Shown: positions 1-10,091, numbered from the stretch's first letter. The stretch: 64,000 bases of DNA from Xanthomonas sontii (GCF_040529055.1 NZ_CP132342.1:4462001-4526000), one strand, 5' to 3'. Notes: generated by a model not told the origin, from the letters alone. Translations and numbers: made by a program.

Positions 1-811
1 CCGAGGCGTAGTACGTCACCGGGTAGGCGGCCTTGTCGTTGCGGTTGGCCGCCAGCACCTGGAACTCGGCCTGGTCCAGGGTCTTCTGCGAGGCCTTGAC
101 CTTGGCCACCCACGCGTCGAAACCGGCGCGGTCGGTGGCATGCGCGGCGAAGCCCATCTTCGAGAAGCCGTGGCCGCTGTAGTTGGCCGACAGGCCGAAC
201 ATCTCGCCCGGCTCGTTGGCGATCAGGTGCAGCTTGGTCTCCATGCCGGCCATCGCGTAGATCTGCGTGCCCAGGTGCGGGATGAAGAACGAGTTCATCA
301 CCGTGTCGGAGGTGATCTTGAAGTTCAGCGGCGTGTCGACCGGGAACGCGATCTCGTTGACCGTGGCGATGCCCTGCTCCGGGTAGATGAACATCCACTT
401 CCAGTCCAGCGCCACCGCCTCGATGGTGATCGGCTTGACCTTGGAATCCAGCGGCTTGTACGGATCCAGCGCATGCGAGGAGCGCCAGGTCAGCACCGCC
501 AGGACCAGGATGATCATGCACGGGATCGACCACACCACCACCTCGATCGCCGTGGAGTGCGACCAGTTCGGCTCGTAGCGGGCCTTGGTGTTGGACGCGC
601 GGTAGCGCCAGGCGAAGGCCAGGGTCATCACGATGACCGGGATCACCACCAGCAGCATCAGCACCACCGAGGTGATCAGCAGCGTCTTCTCGTCGTGGCC
701 GATCTGACCCTTGGGGTTGAGGATGGCCGAGTTGCAGCCGGCCAGCAGCAGCGCGGCCAGCAGCAACAGACCGGAGCGCAGCGAGCGCCGGAGTTGTTTC
801 AACGGAATCAT
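1..811 (-). CDS. cyoA: Cytochrome bo3 ubiquinol oxidase subunit II (partial, C-terminus outside window)
   Basis: Subunit II of the proton-pumping quinol oxidase, anchored in the inner membrane with a periplasmic cupredoxin-like domain. The reading frame starts at the ATG read backwards from 811 and runs off the left edge after about 270 codons. Residues 15-26 form a lipoprotein signal ending in the lipobox LLAGC with Cys26 as the lipidated residue. Two membrane segments follow (roughly residues 42-65 and 90-110). The periplasmic part has the family stretches around [19 protein letters not shown] and [17 protein letters not shown]. The copper-A ligands of true cytochrome c oxidases are not evident, as expected for a quinol oxidase. 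cyoB, cyoC and cyoD should lie just beyond the window. Confidence 0.93.
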   Translation of the reverse strand, partial: MIPLKQLRRSLRSGLLLLAALLLAGCNSAILNPKGQIGHDEKTLLITSVVLMLLVVIPVIVMTLAFAWRYRASNTKARYEPNWSHSTAIEVVVWSIPCMIILVLAVLTWRSSHALDPYKPLDSKVKPITIEAVALDWKWMFIYPEQGIATVNEIAFPVDTPLNFKITSDTVMNSFFIPHLGTQIYAMAGMETKLHLIANEPGEMFGLSANYSGHGFSKMGFAAHATDRAGFDAWVAKVKASQKTLDQAEFQVLAANRNDKAAYPVTYYAS

Positions 812-1592
812 CGAACGATCCAATTGCGTAGGGGATGCGGACCGCGCGGAAGCGGGAGGCGGGGCGCCGTAGAGAGGGCTGTCCCGCGTCCGCCGCGGCA
901 TCCGGGCCGGCATGCGCGATCAACGATGCATTTTATGCTGCCGTGCGGCAACTCCGGAAGTCATTGACAAGCCCGGGCGGGCGCCAGGCCGCGTTTTTAT
1001 GTGCGACACATTGCCGCACCCGCCTGCGACACGGCGTCGCAGGCCGCTGCGCGCACGAACCTGCGTCGCACAAAGCGCCACCAAAGCTCCATTGTCAGCA
1101 CGTAGATCTCGATGCTCCCAAGGAGCAGCAGCCACGGGAAATTGATCGAATGCGATCAGGGCACTGACGCACCGTTAAGACGCAGATTTTGAGGTGCTTG
1201 TCAAGAAGCGTTCCGTCTGTGCAGGTACTGGACTTGAAACTTCGGGAGCACTGAAAAATCCGACTGAACGTATTCAGCAAAATCTTGGCGGACTTGGTTC
1301 CGAACACGATCAATCGTCAACTGTTGGACTGAGTTCTAATTTATGACGCCTCCCCACGATCAGCACCATCCAAGCTTTGCTCAGCGCGCTGAACACAGAA
1401 TCAGTCCGCGAACTTGATCGCCCTGGTTCGTAGGGCGCTCGTGGGTGGGGCTATGCCGCACGACGATTCGATTAGCATAACCGGCGACCACATTGATCGT
1501 GGTCCAAGTGGCGATGAGACTAATTTAGGACAGGTTGCGAGGCGCCAATTAGATGGGGATCGTCCGCAACCAATCTCAACTTTGAATAGGGA
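812..1592. other. Intergenic stretch upstream of cyoA, no gene supported
   Basis: About 780 bases between the cyoA start and the end of the accessory cluster. The G+C content falls visibly away from cyoA, and the short open frames here (about 60-110 codons) lack the codon bias of neighbouring genes and any recognisable motif. The cyoA promoter must lie in the part nearest 812. I cannot place its -10 and -35 boxes with confidence. Confidence 0.5.
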
Positions 1593-1970
1593 CTAAGCGC
1601 TTCCAGACCAATAGTTGTGAACCAGCGTCACTTGATTGACCCAGAAGGTAAGCCTTTTGATCTGCTGCCGGGACCCGCTAAAGGCCCCAATTCCCTCAGC
1701 AGCTGAGAAAAATCCCTCACCGGGGTTGTTGTCGCCCCCCTTGTGAACCACCAGTGCGGTCAACATTGGACGCCCATTCGCATGCTCGAAGATAACAATG
1801 TCGCCAAGTCTTCGTGCAATCTCCTCACGATCTTCTTCTCTGCCCATGTCCAAACTGACCAACGGGGCAACATCCCCATAGGTTGCCAAGGAACGGGATC
1901 TCGCAAGCTCAACGAGCTTTTCCCACAAGATTTTATCAACAGACACACTTATCCCCCGAGTAAGATCCAA
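1593..1970 (-). CDS. Unknown protein, third gene of the accessory cluster
   Basis: A 125-residue soluble protein with no family I recognise. It is charged in the N-terminal half (a run rich in Arg, Glu and Asp around residues 40-55) and ends in an aromatic stretch (FWVNQVTLVHNYW). No signal peptide or membrane segment is visible. The start used is a TTG only 6 bases after the stop of the upstream gene, so it looks like the last gene of a three-gene minus-strand transcription unit. Codon use is less GC-biased than in the housekeeping genes, which fits acquisition by transfer. A GTG a few codons in is an alternative start. Confidence 0.55.
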   Translation of the reverse strand: MDLTRGISVSVDKILWEKLVELARSRSLATYGDVAPLVSLDMGREEDREEIARRLGDIVIFEHANGRPMLTALVVHKGGDNNPGEGFFSAAEGIGAFSGSRQQIKRLTFWVNQVTLVHNYWSGSA

Positions 1971-1976
1971 CGCATC

Positions 1977-2507
1977 TCATCTGCCTGCCATGTAGGTATC
2001 CAAGCCCTTTCGCACAACCGGATGCCACGTAGACGGACTAAAGCCGCGAGAAGATGGATGGCGAATGACTGTGCAAGCGCAATTAACATCCGGAAGCCAA
2101 TGGCCAACGCCTTTACCAAACACGACCATGTAGTCGGGCTTGAGCATTCCCAGCAGCTGAGGCAAAGCAGATCGCCCAGCCTTCCATTGAGACGTAGTTG
2201 GCCGAACATTGTGGGCTGAACCAGGAAACTCCTGTATGAAATTCGCAAACGCCACGCCTTCCCAAAACGCTGACCTTGCAGCCACATCGAAGGTGGGCGC
2301 ACTTGGCCCCTGAATCGTCTTCTGCACTCGATTGAAGAACAAGTGCCCACCCTGCTCGACACCTAACTCTTTGACGCAAGAAATGGTGAAGCTAGGCAGA
2401 TAGTCCTCAGCGACTCCATAGTGAGACTCGCCCAGAAGCAGCAAGCGACACCGCAGGTTCCCGCCTGCCTGATAATCCTCCCCTACCCACGGCTCGAAGT
2501 ACAACAC
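1977..2507 (-). CDS. Uracil-DNA-glycosylase-like fold protein (tentative)
   Basis: A 176-residue protein starting at GTG. Near the N-terminus LLLLGESHYG (residues 22-31) resembles the first loop of the uracil-DNA glycosylase superfamily. In the middle PDYMVVFGKGVG looks like the core strand and turn. Near the C-terminus HPSSRGF (150-156) resembles the HPS loop that contacts the minor groove in that superfamily. It sits 21 bases after an HNH-type gene and 6 bases before an unknown gene, all on one strand. The fold assignment is inferred from motif order only. Activity on uracil cannot be claimed, and a non-enzymatic DNA-binding relative is equally possible. Confidence 0.6.
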   Translation of the reverse strand: MLYFEPWVGEDYQAGGNLRCRLLLLGESHYGVAEDYLPSFTISCVKELGVEQGGHLFFNRVQKTIQGPSAPTFDVAARSAFWEGVAFANFIQEFPGSAHNVRPTTSQWKAGRSALPQLLGMLKPDYMVVFGKGVGHWLPDVNCACTVIRHPSSRGFSPSTWHPVVRKGLDTYMAGR

Positions 2508-2528
2508 ATCGATTACTCCCAGGACATA

Positions 2529-3347
2529 TCAATCATGCTTGATCATCTCACTACCCACGACTATCAAGTAGCGTGGCGACCCTGTCGCACAGAACAATCG
2601 AAGTGAACAAACAAGTATTCGCCCCGCCTCCCCATCCACCCAATCGACCCGAATCTCGTGAAGTGCATCGCTCGGCGGTACATCCTCGTGCCAGCAACCG
2701 ATCAGCCGGTTAGACAAAAGCTCTTTACCTTTGATGATGTCAAGCAAGAGCGGCGCGAACGAACCGACGCCAAGCTCGGCTATTGCAAAACAGTGTGCAA
2801 TCTTCGCAAGCATCCTCAAAAACGACTCAGGATGAATAGAAGCGAGATGAATACTGCCCCCTCCTTGGAATTCAGTGAAGAGTCTTGGATCAAAACTCCC
2901 CCAAGCCCACAATTGAAACTCAAGCGCCGGAGTATCCTCCACGCCACTGATGATCGTTGGAAGTGGCATAGTGAGTGCGATGTAGACTGCCGGGGCAGTT
3001 TCGACGTCAAATTCTTGCTTGCGCCCCAATGGACGAATCTCTCCGTCCTCCCTATCGGCGAGCCAAAGCCCTATGTGGTCCTTGCGCTCTCTTGGCCTCT
3101 TTGTCGGAGCGCCAATAACTTCGCGGAAGATGCGGATGCACTGCTTTGTGTAACGTCCCTCAAAGGCACTTGTCATCACAGCACATTGCCTACAACTTGA
3201 TTTCGGTAGAACCAGCGCGTCGCCCGAGAGGCTCTCTGGCAAAATGTGCTCGTTCTCTAACTGCTCTGTCGCGCCACAATAGACGCATACGCCAAGAGCG
3301 GGATAGTCCTTGGCCTTTGCCGGTCGCCAAATCGCTTTAGCAGGCAT
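2529..3347 (-). CDS. HNH-type endonuclease-like protein with two CxxC pairs
   Basis: A 272-residue protein, first gene of the minus-strand cluster. The N-terminus has Cys21-x2-Cys24, then the ENEHILP stretch (Glu33-His34 in the His-rich active-site position), then Cys52-x2-Cys55. This is the arrangement of zinc-braced HNH nucleases found in many mobile and defence loci. The remaining 200 residues are not recognisable and may bind substrate or a partner. It lies about 250 bases from tRNA-Thr, a usual integration hotspot, and its composition is less GC-biased than the flanking housekeeping genes. Catalytic activity is inferred, since a final His or Asn of the HNH motif is not obvious. Confidence 0.6.
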   Translation of the reverse strand: MPAKAIWRPAKAKDYPALGVCVYCGATEQLENEHILPESLSGDALVLPKSSCRQCAVMTSAFEGRYTKQCIRIFREVIGAPTKRPRERKDHIGLWLADREDGEIRPLGRKQEFDVETAPAVYIALTMPLPTIISGVEDTPALEFQLWAWGSFDPRLFTEFQGGGSIHLASIHPESFLRMLAKIAHCFAIAELGVGSFAPLLLDIIKGKELLSNRLIGCWHEDVPPSDALHEIRVDWVDGEAGRILVCSLRLFCATGSPRYLIVVGSEMIKHD

Positions 3348-3566
3348 ACGTCCTGGCCCTCTGATCGCGGATCAACTCTAGCGCTGCCGATTAAATAGTA
3401 CTGCTGGTGATGCACGCCATAAAGCTCCCCCGAAGCCGAATTGCTGGCAGTTCCTCGGATGCACCTCAAGAACGCGAACCATCCGTGCCAAGCGGCAATG
3501 AAGCTGGCAAGCACCTAGTTCGGCGCAAATCCCTTTCCAGTCAATGAGTTCCAACACCACACAAAG

Positions 3567-3594
3567 AAAAGCCCCGGCCAAGGCCGGGGCTTTT
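3567..3594 (-). terminator. Rho-independent terminator downstream of tRNA-Thr
   Basis: A near-perfect 9-bp GC stem (GCCCCGGCC / GGCCGGGGC) with a two-base loop, flanked by four A on the left and four T on the right. It could therefore terminate in both directions. It lies just after the 3' end of the minus-strand tRNA gene and separates it from the accessory cluster. Confidence 0.85.
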
Positions 3595-3602
3595 CATGCA
3601 AC

Positions 3603-3678
3603 TGGTGCCGGAAACAGGAGTCGAACCTGCGACCTACGCATTACGAATGCGCCGCTCTACCGACTGAGCTATTCCGGC
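3603..3678 (-). tRNA. tRNA-Thr (anticodon CGU)
   Basis: The minus strand folds into a 76-nucleotide cloverleaf. The acceptor stem is GCCGGAA paired with TTCCGGC followed by an encoded ACCA end. The D arm is AGCTCAGTCGGTAGAGC. The anticodon stem-loop is GCGCA-TTCGTAA-TGCGT with anticodon CGT. The T arm contains GGTTCGAACTCC. The anticodon reads ACG, a threonine codon. The gene borders the accessory stretch, and no second copy of its 3' end was seen that would mark an attL/attR pair. Confidence 0.95.
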
Positions 3679-3753
3679 GGAACTGGCAATTCTAGGCGTC
3701 GGCCCGGGCCGGGGTCAATCGCTGCCCGGGCCTTCGCGCGAGCGCCGCAATCG

Positions 3754-4755
3754 ATGGGTTACCCTCCCGCCCCCGTCGTCCCCCTCCCCCTGCTCATCGT
3801 GAAGTTGTTCGCCTGGTTCTGGCTCGCGTTCCTGCTGTTTTTCGCCATCCCCTTCCCCTGCATCCTCTATTTCGCCAGCGACTGGCCACGCGTGCTGGCC
3901 CAGCCCAGCACGCCCGCATGGGCGCTGACCCTGCTGGCGCTGTCGCTGGGCCTGTGGCTGCACCTGCTCTACGCCTACTTGGACACCTTGCTGCTCATGC
4001 CCGGGCGCGCCCTGCACCGCGTGCGCCACCTCCTCGCCCATGGCGTGCGCCGCGAGGCACTGATCGAACGCGCCGCCCCCACCGGCGTCGAGGTCAAGGG
4101 CTGGCCGCAGCTGTCGCTGACCCTGGCCTTTGACAACCTGTCCGGCACGCCCATCCGCGACACCCTGCTGATCGTGGACCGCAAGCCGGCGCAACGCCGC
4201 TTCGAGAGCGGGCGCACCGTGCCGCTGCGGCTGAGCACCACCCCGGGCGCCGCGCCGAACCTGGTATTGGAGGACGCCGAGCCGGCCCTGGACCGCGCCA
4301 GCCTGTGGCGCCGCGCGGCCGGCGCCGTGCTGCTGGTGGTCCTGGTCGGTGCGGCCTACGTGCTGGCCTGGCGCCTGCAGAACCGCGGGCTGGGCTGGAC
4401 CTTCCTGTCCTTCAACCACCCGCTGCTGATGAGCGCACTGGTGCTCAACGGCTACGTGCTGGCGCTGCGCGTGATCCTGCGCGTGATCCGCCACAACGCC
4501 ACCGACGAGACCCTGAAGTACCGCGGCCTGCGCGCGCGGGCGCGGGTGCTGGACGTGCGCCAGACCGGCACCACCCTCAACGAGCAGCCGCAGGTGGAGT
4601 TCCGCGTGGCGTTCGAGGACGCGTCAGGCAACCCGCACGAGGCGACGATGCGGCGGTTCGTGTCGCTGCTCGACGTCGGACAGTTGCCGCGCGACACGGT
4701 GTCGGTGCTGTACGACCCGCAACACCCCACCCGCGCCGACCTGGAGCTGCCATGA
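3754..4755 (+). CDS. Membrane protein with DUF3592-like C-terminal domain
   Basis: A 333-residue inner-membrane protein of unknown role. Hydrophobic segments lie near residues 12-37 and 48-70 and then two more around 190-210 and 225-250. A soluble domain lies between the pairs and another at the C-terminus. The C-terminal part (RARVLDVRQTGT... followed by VSVLYDPQHPTRADL) matches the pattern of DUF3592-type domains, which end in a phrase like V-x-V-x-YDPxxP. The start is the ATG at 3754, since the frame further upstream crosses the tRNA gene; a GTG at 3799 is possible. It overlaps the next gene by ATGA, so the two are probably translated together. Confidence 0.75.
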   Translation: MGYPPAPVVPLPLLIVKLFAWFWLAFLLFFAIPFPCILYFASDWPRVLAQPSTPAWALTLLALSLGLWLHLLYAYLDTLLLMPGRALHRVRHLLAHGVRREALIERAAPTGVEVKGWPQLSLTLAFDNLSGTPIRDTLLIVDRKPAQRRFESGRTVPLRLSTTPGAAPNLVLEDAEPALDRASLWRRAAGAVLLVVLVGAAYVLAWRLQNRGLGWTFLSFNHPLLMSALVLNGYVLALRVILRVIRHNATDETLKYRGLRARARVLDVRQTGTTLNEQPQVEFRVAFEDASGNPHEATMRRFVSLLDVGQLPRDTVSVLYDPQHPTRADLELP

Positions 4756-5453
4756 AGACGCCGCCCACCCCACTGGTCTTCGCCGGCGTGGTGGTGCTGC
4801 TCGGCGGCCTCGCCTTCGCCGGTGGCGCCTGGGACACCGTCCGCGCCACCCTGCAGGCGGCCGGCCCAGGGGCTGCCCTGCAGTCCCCCTCCAAGCCGCA
4901 ATCGCTGGCGGTGCCGACCCCGACTGCCCGTGCTGCCGACACCGAGCCGGCGCCGACGCCGGCACCACGCGGCAACCTGCTGTTCGACCCGCAGCGGCTG
5001 CGCGCGGCCCGGCAGGCGCTGGCGGACCTGCCCGACCTGCAGGGCCACGACCTGCGCGTGTTCCATGCCGTGCATTTCTACGACAACCGGATCGGACTCG
5101 AACTGCTGGACCCCGCACAGCCGGACCACGTGGACGAATACAGCTTCCACGACGAGGCCTGGCACAAGGATGCGCCAGTGAATCCGCGCATGTTCGGGCC
5201 GTTCCTCAAGCCAGCCACCGACACCGCCGCGCTGCAGGACATCGATTTCGAGGGCGCCTACCGGGTGGCCACGGCCTTGCAGGAACAGGGCGAGGCGCTA
5301 CAGGCCGAGCCGAAGAAGGTGGATCACGTGTACGTGCTGGTGGGCCGGCGCGGCCGCCTGCGCTGGATGCCGGACGGCGTGCAAGGCGATCGCGTCAGCG
5401 TGGGCATCGAGTTCGATGCACAGGGACGGCCGCGCGGCATGCAGCGCCAGTAA
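4752..5453 (+). CDS. Exported protein of unknown function
   Basis: A 233-residue protein. An N-terminal hydrophobic segment (about residues 8-25) looks like a signal anchor or an uncleaved signal. It is followed by a Pro/Ala/Thr-rich linker to about residue 75 and then a folded domain with many aromatic and acidic residues (HAVHFYDNRIGLELLDP). The start codon overlaps the stop of the preceding membrane-protein gene. I know no family with assigned function for it. Location in the periplasm, tethered to the inner membrane, is an inference from the topology. Confidence 0.65.
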   Translation: MKTPPTPLVFAGVVVLLGGLAFAGGAWDTVRATLQAAGPGAALQSPSKPQSLAVPTPTARAADTEPAPTPAPRGNLLFDPQRLRAARQALADLPDLQGHDLRVFHAVHFYDNRIGLELLDPAQPDHVDEYSFHDEAWHKDAPVNPRMFGPFLKPATDTAALQDIDFEGAYRVATALQEQGEALQAEPKKVDHVYVLVGRRGRLRWMPDGVQGDRVSVGIEFDAQGRPRGMQRQ

Positions 5454-5498
5454 GCCGTGGCGCTTGCCACGCGACAGCACCCCATCACGTCATCTCGC

Positions 5499-5580
5499 AG
5501 GAGCGGCTCTTGTCCCCTTTTCGAGGATCAGCCGCGACAGGCTCTACCGGGATCGCCCGTCGCGGCTGACAGCCGCTCCT
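5499..5580. repeat. REP-like palindromic element after ispH
   Basis: Two nested inverted repeats: AGGAGCGGCT (5499-5508) with AGCCGCTCCT (5571-5580), and TCAGCCGCGAC (5528-5538) with GTCGCGGCTGA (5559-5569). The core words are close to those in the elements near 11334 and 19355, so this is a dispersed intergenic family. It lies between the ends of convergent genes. Confidence 0.8.
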
Positions 5581-5638
5581 ACGCGCGCCGCGACAGATAC
5601 GCCCATCCAGCGTACGAACACGCGACCGAACGCCCCCG

Positions 5639-6589
5639 TCAGTCGACCAGCCGCAACCGCAATTCCTTCGGCAGGGCGAACACCATCGACTCCGGTTCGC
5701 CCGCCAGTTCCGACACGCCATCGGCGCCGAGTTCGCGCAGCCGCGCGATCACGCCGTCCACCAGCACCTGCGGCGCCGAGGCGCCGGCGGTCAGACCGAT
5801 GCGGCGCTTGCCGGCGATCCAGGCGGGATCGATCTCGTCGGCGCCGTCGATCAGGTAGGACTCCACCCCGTCGCGCCGCGCCAGCTCGCTGAGCCGGTTG
5901 GAATTGGAACTGTTCGGCGAACCGACCACCAGCACCAGGTCGCACTCCTTGGCCAGGTCGCGCACGGCGTCCTGGCGGTTCTGGGTGGCGTAGCAGATAT
6001 CGTCGTTCTTCGGGCCCTGCATCGCCGGGTAGCGCGCGCGCAGCGCCTCGATGATGCCGCGGGTGTCGTCCACCGACAGCGTGGTCTGGGTGGTGTAGGC
6101 CAGGTTCTCCGGCTGCTGCACGTCCAGCGTGGCGACCTGCTCGATGTCCTCGACCAGGTAGATGCGGCCGGTGCCGCATTCGCGGTCCCACTGCCCCATC
6201 GTGCCTTCCACCTCCGGGTGGCCGGCGTGGCCGATCAGCACCACGTCGCGGCCGGCGCGGCAGTGCCGGGCCACCTCGAAATGCACCTTGGTGACCAGCG
6301 GGCAGGTCGCGTCGAACACCTTCAGCCCGCGCCGCTCGGCCTCCTGGCGCACCGCCTGGGCCACGCCGTGGGCGCTGAAGATCACCGTGTTGCCGTCGGG
6401 CACCTCGTCCAGTTCCTCGACGAAGATCGCGCCGCGCTGCTTGAGGTCGTCGACCACGAAGCGGTTGTGCACCACCTCGTGGCGCACGTAGATCGGCGCG
6501 CCCAGGGTTTCGATGGCGCGCTTGACGATCTCGATGGCGCGATCGACGCCGGCGCAGAAGCCGCGGGGGTTGGCGAGCAGGACATCCAT
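5639..6589 (-). CDS. ispH: 4-hydroxy-3-methylbut-2-enyl diphosphate reductase
   Basis: Last enzyme of the MEP isoprenoid pathway. It reduces HMBPP to IPP and DMAPP with a [4Fe-4S] cluster in the cytoplasm. The 316-residue length is typical. The three cluster cysteines are in RGFCAGV (Cys12), ATCPLVTK and [10 protein letters not shown]. The substrate-binding His and Thr-Glu stretches ([25 protein letters not shown]) are present. It follows lspA by 57 bases as the last gene of the ribF-ileS-lspA-ispH block. The fkpB gene often found between lspA and ispH in other proteobacteria is absent here. Confidence 0.97.
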   Translation of the reverse strand: MDVLLANPRGFCAGVDRAIEIVKRAIETLGAPIYVRHEVVHNRFVVDDLKQRGAIFVEELDEVPDGNTVIFSAHGVAQAVRQEAERRGLKVFDATCPLVTKVHFEVARHCRAGRDVVLIGHAGHPEVEGTMGQWDRECGTGRIYLVEDIEQVATLDVQQPENLAYTTQTTLSVDDTRGIIEALRARYPAMQGPKNDDICYATQNRQDAVRDLAKECDLVLVVGSPNSSNSNRLSELARRDGVESYLIDGADEIDPAWIAGKRRIGLTAGASAPQVLVDGVIARLRELGADGVSELAGEPESMVFALPKELRLRLVD

Positions 6590-6646
6590 TGGCTAGATCC
6601 GCCGGCCGCAGGGGGCCAGGCGCTTCGACAGGGAGAGTGGCACCGA

Positions 6647-7150
6647 TTATCCCGCTTTTCGCTTCGCCTTGCCGTCGAACACGCCGAACAGGGCGATGCC
6701 GATGGCGCCGGCGACGATCGCCGAGTCGGCGATGTTGAACGAGGGCCAGTAGTGCTCGCCCACGTACCACTGGATGAAATCGACCACGTGGCCGTGCATC
6801 AGCCGGTCGATCACGTTGCCGATCGCCCCGCCGATCACCAGCGCGTACGGCAGCGCGCTGCGCCACTCGCCGCGCGGGGTGCGCGCCAGCCACCAGGCCA
6901 GCAGGGCGCTGATGCCCACCGCCAGCGCGGTGAAGAACCAGAGCTGCCAGCCGCCGGCCTGGCTCAGGAAACTGAATGCCGCGCCGGTGTTGTAGGTGCG
7001 GTACCAGTTCCAGAAACCGGGGATCACCGGCACCGCGGTGAACTCGGGCAGGCTGGACAGCACCCAGGCCTTGCTCCACTGGTCCAGGCCGATCACCGCG
7101 GCCGACAGCAGCAGCCAGATCAGGGCGGAAGGGTTGGGTCGTGCGGTCAT
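6647..7150 (-). CDS. lspA: Lipoprotein signal peptidase (signal peptidase II)
   Basis: Inner-membrane aspartyl protease that cleaves the signal peptide of prolipoproteins after lipidation. It has 167 residues and four membrane segments. The conserved family motifs are GLDQWSK near the N-terminus, [20 protein letters not shown] with one catalytic Asp, and FNIADSAI with the other. The ATG at 7150 is chosen because the longer frame upstream crosses the ileS end and lacks family similarity. The gap to ileS is about 110 bases and to ispH 57 bases. Confidence 0.96.
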   Translation of the reverse strand: MTARPNPSALIWLLLSAAVIGLDQWSKAWVLSSLPEFTAVPVIPGFWNWYRTYNTGAAFSFLSQAGGWQLWFFTALAVGISALLAWWLARTPRGEWRSALPYALVIGGAIGNVIDRLMHGHVVDFIQWYVGEHYWPSFNIADSAIVAGAIGIALFGVFDGKAKRKAG

Positions 7151-7259
7151 GCGGGAAGTCCGCCTTGGGCGAAGAAGGAAGGGAAGGATGGCCGGCGCCG
7201 CAGCCACGGCGTCGCCGCCGGCCCCGGCGACGCGCAAGCCGCGTGGCCGGGGACGGCAC

Positions 7260-10091
7260 TCAGAACCAGCGGCGCTCCTCGCCCGGTCCTTCGATGTTGC
7301 TGACGCAGCGGCCGCACAGTTCCGGGTGCGCCGGGTCGGCGCCGACGTCGGCGCGGTAGTGCCAGCAGCGCACGCACTTGGGCTTCTCGGTGGCCTGGGC
7401 GCTGACGAAGATCTCGTCGGTGCTGGCCTCGCGCACCACCACGTCGCCGCTGATGAACAGGAAGCGCAGCTCTTCCTGCAGCGGCTGCAGCTTCGCCGCG
7501 GTGGCGGCGTCGGCGGCGACGGTGATCTCCGCCTCCAGGGCGGCACCGATCACGCCGTTGCCGCGCATCGGCTCCAGCACCTTGGCCACCTGCTCGCGCA
7601 GCGCCAGCAACTGCTCGAAGTCGGCCGCGCTCAGCGCCGCGTCGTCCGGCAACGGTGCCAGGCCTTCGTACCAGGTCGCGAACAGCACGTTGCCCAGGTG
7701 CGCGCCCGGCAGGTAGCCCCACAGCTCGTCGGCGGTGAAGCTCAGGATCGGCGCGATCCAGCGCACGAAGGCCTCGGCCACATGGAACATCGCGGTCTGC
7801 GCCGAGCGCCGGCCGAGCGAGTCCTCGGCCATCGTGTACAGCCGGTCCTTGGTCACGTCCAGGTACAGCGACCCCAGGTCCACGCTGCAGAAGTTCAGCA
7901 GCGCCTGCACGATGGCGGCGAAGTCGTAGCGCGCGTAGGCGGCCTTGATCTGCTCCTGCACCTCGTAGGCGCGGTGCACGATCCAGCGGTCCAGCGCCAC
8001 CAGCTCCGGCAGCGGCCGCAGGTGCACGGCCGGGTTGAAGCCGTGCAGGTTGCCGAGCAGGAAGCGCGCGGTGTTGCGCAGGCGCCGGTAGGCGTCGGCG
8101 TTGCGCTTGAGGATTTCCTGCGACAGCGACATCTCGTTGCTGTAGTCGGCCGAGGCGATCCACAGGCGCAGGATGTCCGCGCCCAGCGTCTTCATGATGT
8201 CCTGCGGCTCGATGCCGTTGCCCAGCGACTTGGACATCTTGCGGCCGTGCTCGTCCACGGTGAAGCCGTGGGTCAGGCACTGCCGGTACGGCGCGGCGTG
8301 GTCCAGCGCCACGCCGGTCAGCAGCGAGGACTGGAACCAGCCGCGGTGCTGGTCGGAGCCTTCCAGGTACAGGTCGGCCGGCTTGGGCAGGCCGCGTTCG
8401 GTCAGCACCGCCTCGTGGGTGACGCCGGAATCGAACCAGACGTCGAGGATGTCGGTGATCTTCTCGTAGTCGGCCGCTTCGTCGCCGAGCAGTTCGGCGG
8501 CGTCCAGCGCGTACCACACGTCCACCCCGCCCTCCTCGACGCGGTCGGCGACCTGGCGCATCAGCTCGGTGCTGCGCGGATGCGGCTCGCCGGTCTCGCG
8601 GTGCACGAACAGCGCGATCGGCACGCCCCAGGTGCGCTGGCGCGAGATCGTCCAGTCCGGGCGCCCGGCGACCATGCCGGCGATGCGCGCCTGGCCCCAG
8701 GCCGGGTACCAGTGCACGCCCTCGATGGCCTGCAGCGCCTCGGCGCGCAGGTTGGCCTGCTCCATCGAGATGAACCACTGCGGCGTGGCGCGGAACGCGA
8801 TCGGGGTCTTGTGCCGCCAGCAATGCGGATAGCTGTGGACCATGCTGGCACGCGCCAGCAGCAGCCCACGCGCGGCCAGCAGGTCGGCGATGACGTCGTT
8901 GGCCTTCCAGATGTGCAGCCCGGCCAGCTCCATGCCATCGACCGCGGGGGTCGACGGCAGGTACACGCCGCGCGCATCCACCGGGTTGATCTGCGCCGCG
9001 CCGTAGCGCTCCAGCAGCCCGTACGGCTTGACCGCCACGTAGTCCTCCTGGCCGTGGCCGGGGGCGGTGTGCACCGCGCCGGTACCGTCGGTGTCGGACA
9101 CGTGGGTGCCGAGGATCACCGGCACGTCGCGCTCGTCGTAGAAGGGATGCGCCAGCACCTGGTGTTCCAGCGCCGCGCCGGCGACGCGGCCGTGCACTAC
9201 CACCTCATCCACCCCGTAGCGCTGCAGCGCGCGCTCGGCCAGCGCGTCGGCCAACACCAGCCAGCGACGGCGGCCGTCGCGGGCCGGGCCTTCGACCAGC
9301 GCATAGACCAGCTCCGGCCCCAGCGACACCGCCAGCGAGGCCGGCAGCGTCCACGGCGTGGTGGTCCAGATCGGCACCGCCACTTCGGCGCCGTCAGGCA
9401 GGGTCGCGCCGAACGCGGCGGCCAGCGCCGCGCCGTCGCGGGCCGTGTAGGCCACGTCCACCGTCGGCGACTGCTTGTCGGCGTACTCGATCTCGGCCTC
9501 GGCCAGCGCCGAACCGCAGTCGAAGCACCAGTGCACCGGCTTCACGCCGCGGGTCAGGTGGCCGTTCTCGACGATCCGCGCCAGCGCACGGATCTCGTTG
9601 GCCTCGAAATGGAAGTCCAGCGTGCGGTACGGGTTGTCCCAGTCGCCGATCACGCCCAGGCGCTTGAAGTCGCGGCGCTGGATGTCGATCTGCGCGTTGG
9701 CGTATTCGCGGCACTTCTGCCGGAACTCCACCGCATCCAGCTTCACTCCGACCTTGCCGAACTTCTTCTCGATCGCGATCTCGATCGGCAGGCCGTGGCA
9801 GTCCCAGCCCGGGATGTACGGCGCGTCGTAGCCGGACAGGTACTTGGACTTGACGATGATGTCCTTGAGGATCTTGTTGACCGCATGCCCGAGGTGGATC
9901 GCGCCATTGGCGTACGGCGGGCCGTCGTGCAGCACGAACAGCGGCCGGCCCTGGGCGTTGTCGCGCAGCCGCGTGTACAGACCCTCGCTCTCCCAGCGCG
10001 CCAGGATGTCCGGCTCGCGCTTGGGCAGGTCGCCGCGCATCGGGAACTCGGTCGCCGGCAGATGGAGGGTGGCTTTGTAGTCCTGGGTCAC
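7260..10091 (-). CDS. ileS: Isoleucyl-tRNA synthetase
   Basis: Class I synthetase that charges tRNA-Ile and edits valine, cytoplasmic. The 943-residue length is typical of the bacterial type. The HIGH motif is HLGH (66-69) in ANGAIHLGH. The KMSKS loop is at 618-622 ([10 protein letters not shown]). The editing domain lies between them. The C-terminus ends in the zinc-binding pattern CVRCW...CGRC. It is 6 bases downstream of ribF, so the two are in one operon. The start matches the family N-terminus. Confidence 0.98.
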   Translation of the reverse strand: MTQDYKATLHLPATEFPMRGDLPKREPDILARWESEGLYTRLRDNAQGRPLFVLHDGPPYANGAIHLGHAVNKILKDIIVKSKYLSGYDAPYIPGWDCHGLPIEIAIEKKFGKVGVKLDAVEFRQKCREYANAQIDIQRRDFKRLGVIGDWDNPYRTLDFHFEANEIRALARIVENGHLTRGVKPVHWCFDCGSALAEAEIEYADKQSPTVDVAYTARDGAALAAAFGATLPDGAEVAVPIWTTTPWTLPASLAVSLGPELVYALVEGPARDGRRRWLVLADALAERALQRYGVDEVVVHGRVAGAALEHQVLAHPFYDERDVPVILGTHVSDTDGTGAVHTAPGHGQEDYVAVKPYGLLERYGAAQINPVDARGVYLPSTPAVDGMELAGLHIWKANDVIADLLAARGLLLARASMVHSYPHCWRHKTPIAFRATPQWFISMEQANLRAEALQAIEGVHWYPAWGQARIAGMVAGRPDWTISRQRTWGVPIALFVHRETGEPHPRSTELMRQVADRVEEGGVDVWYALDAAELLGDEAADYEKITDILDVWFDSGVTHEAVLTERGLPKPADLYLEGSDQHRGWFQSSLLTGVALDHAAPYRQCLTHGFTVDEHGRKMSKSLGNGIEPQDIMKTLGADILRLWIASADYSNEMSLSQEILKRNADAYRRLRNTARFLLGNLHGFNPAVHLRPLPELVALDRWIVHRAYEVQEQIKAAYARYDFAAIVQALLNFCSVDLGSLYLDVTKDRLYTMAEDSLGRRSAQTAMFHVAEAFVRWIAPILSFTADELWGYLPGAHLGNVLFATWYEGLAPLPDDAALSAADFEQLLALREQVAKVLEPMRGNGVIGAALEAEITVAADAATAAKLQPLQEELRFLFISGDVVVREASTDEIFVSAQATEKPKCVRCWHYRADVGADPAHPELCGRCVSNIEGPGEERRWF

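Noticed and set aside
1143..1160. TTGAT...GATCAG, first taken for an FNR-type operator of cyoA
   Set aside because: The spacer is longer than the four bases of the consensus and it lies more than 300 bases from the start codon.
1414..1596. Short open frame with the look of a gene remnant
   Set aside because: 60 codons, no recognised motif, no ribosome binding site and no codon bias of its own.
812..3602. Integrative element with attL/attR ends at tRNA-Thr
   Set aside because: No integrase gene and no second copy of the tRNA 3' end were found, so only an accessory stretch can be claimed.
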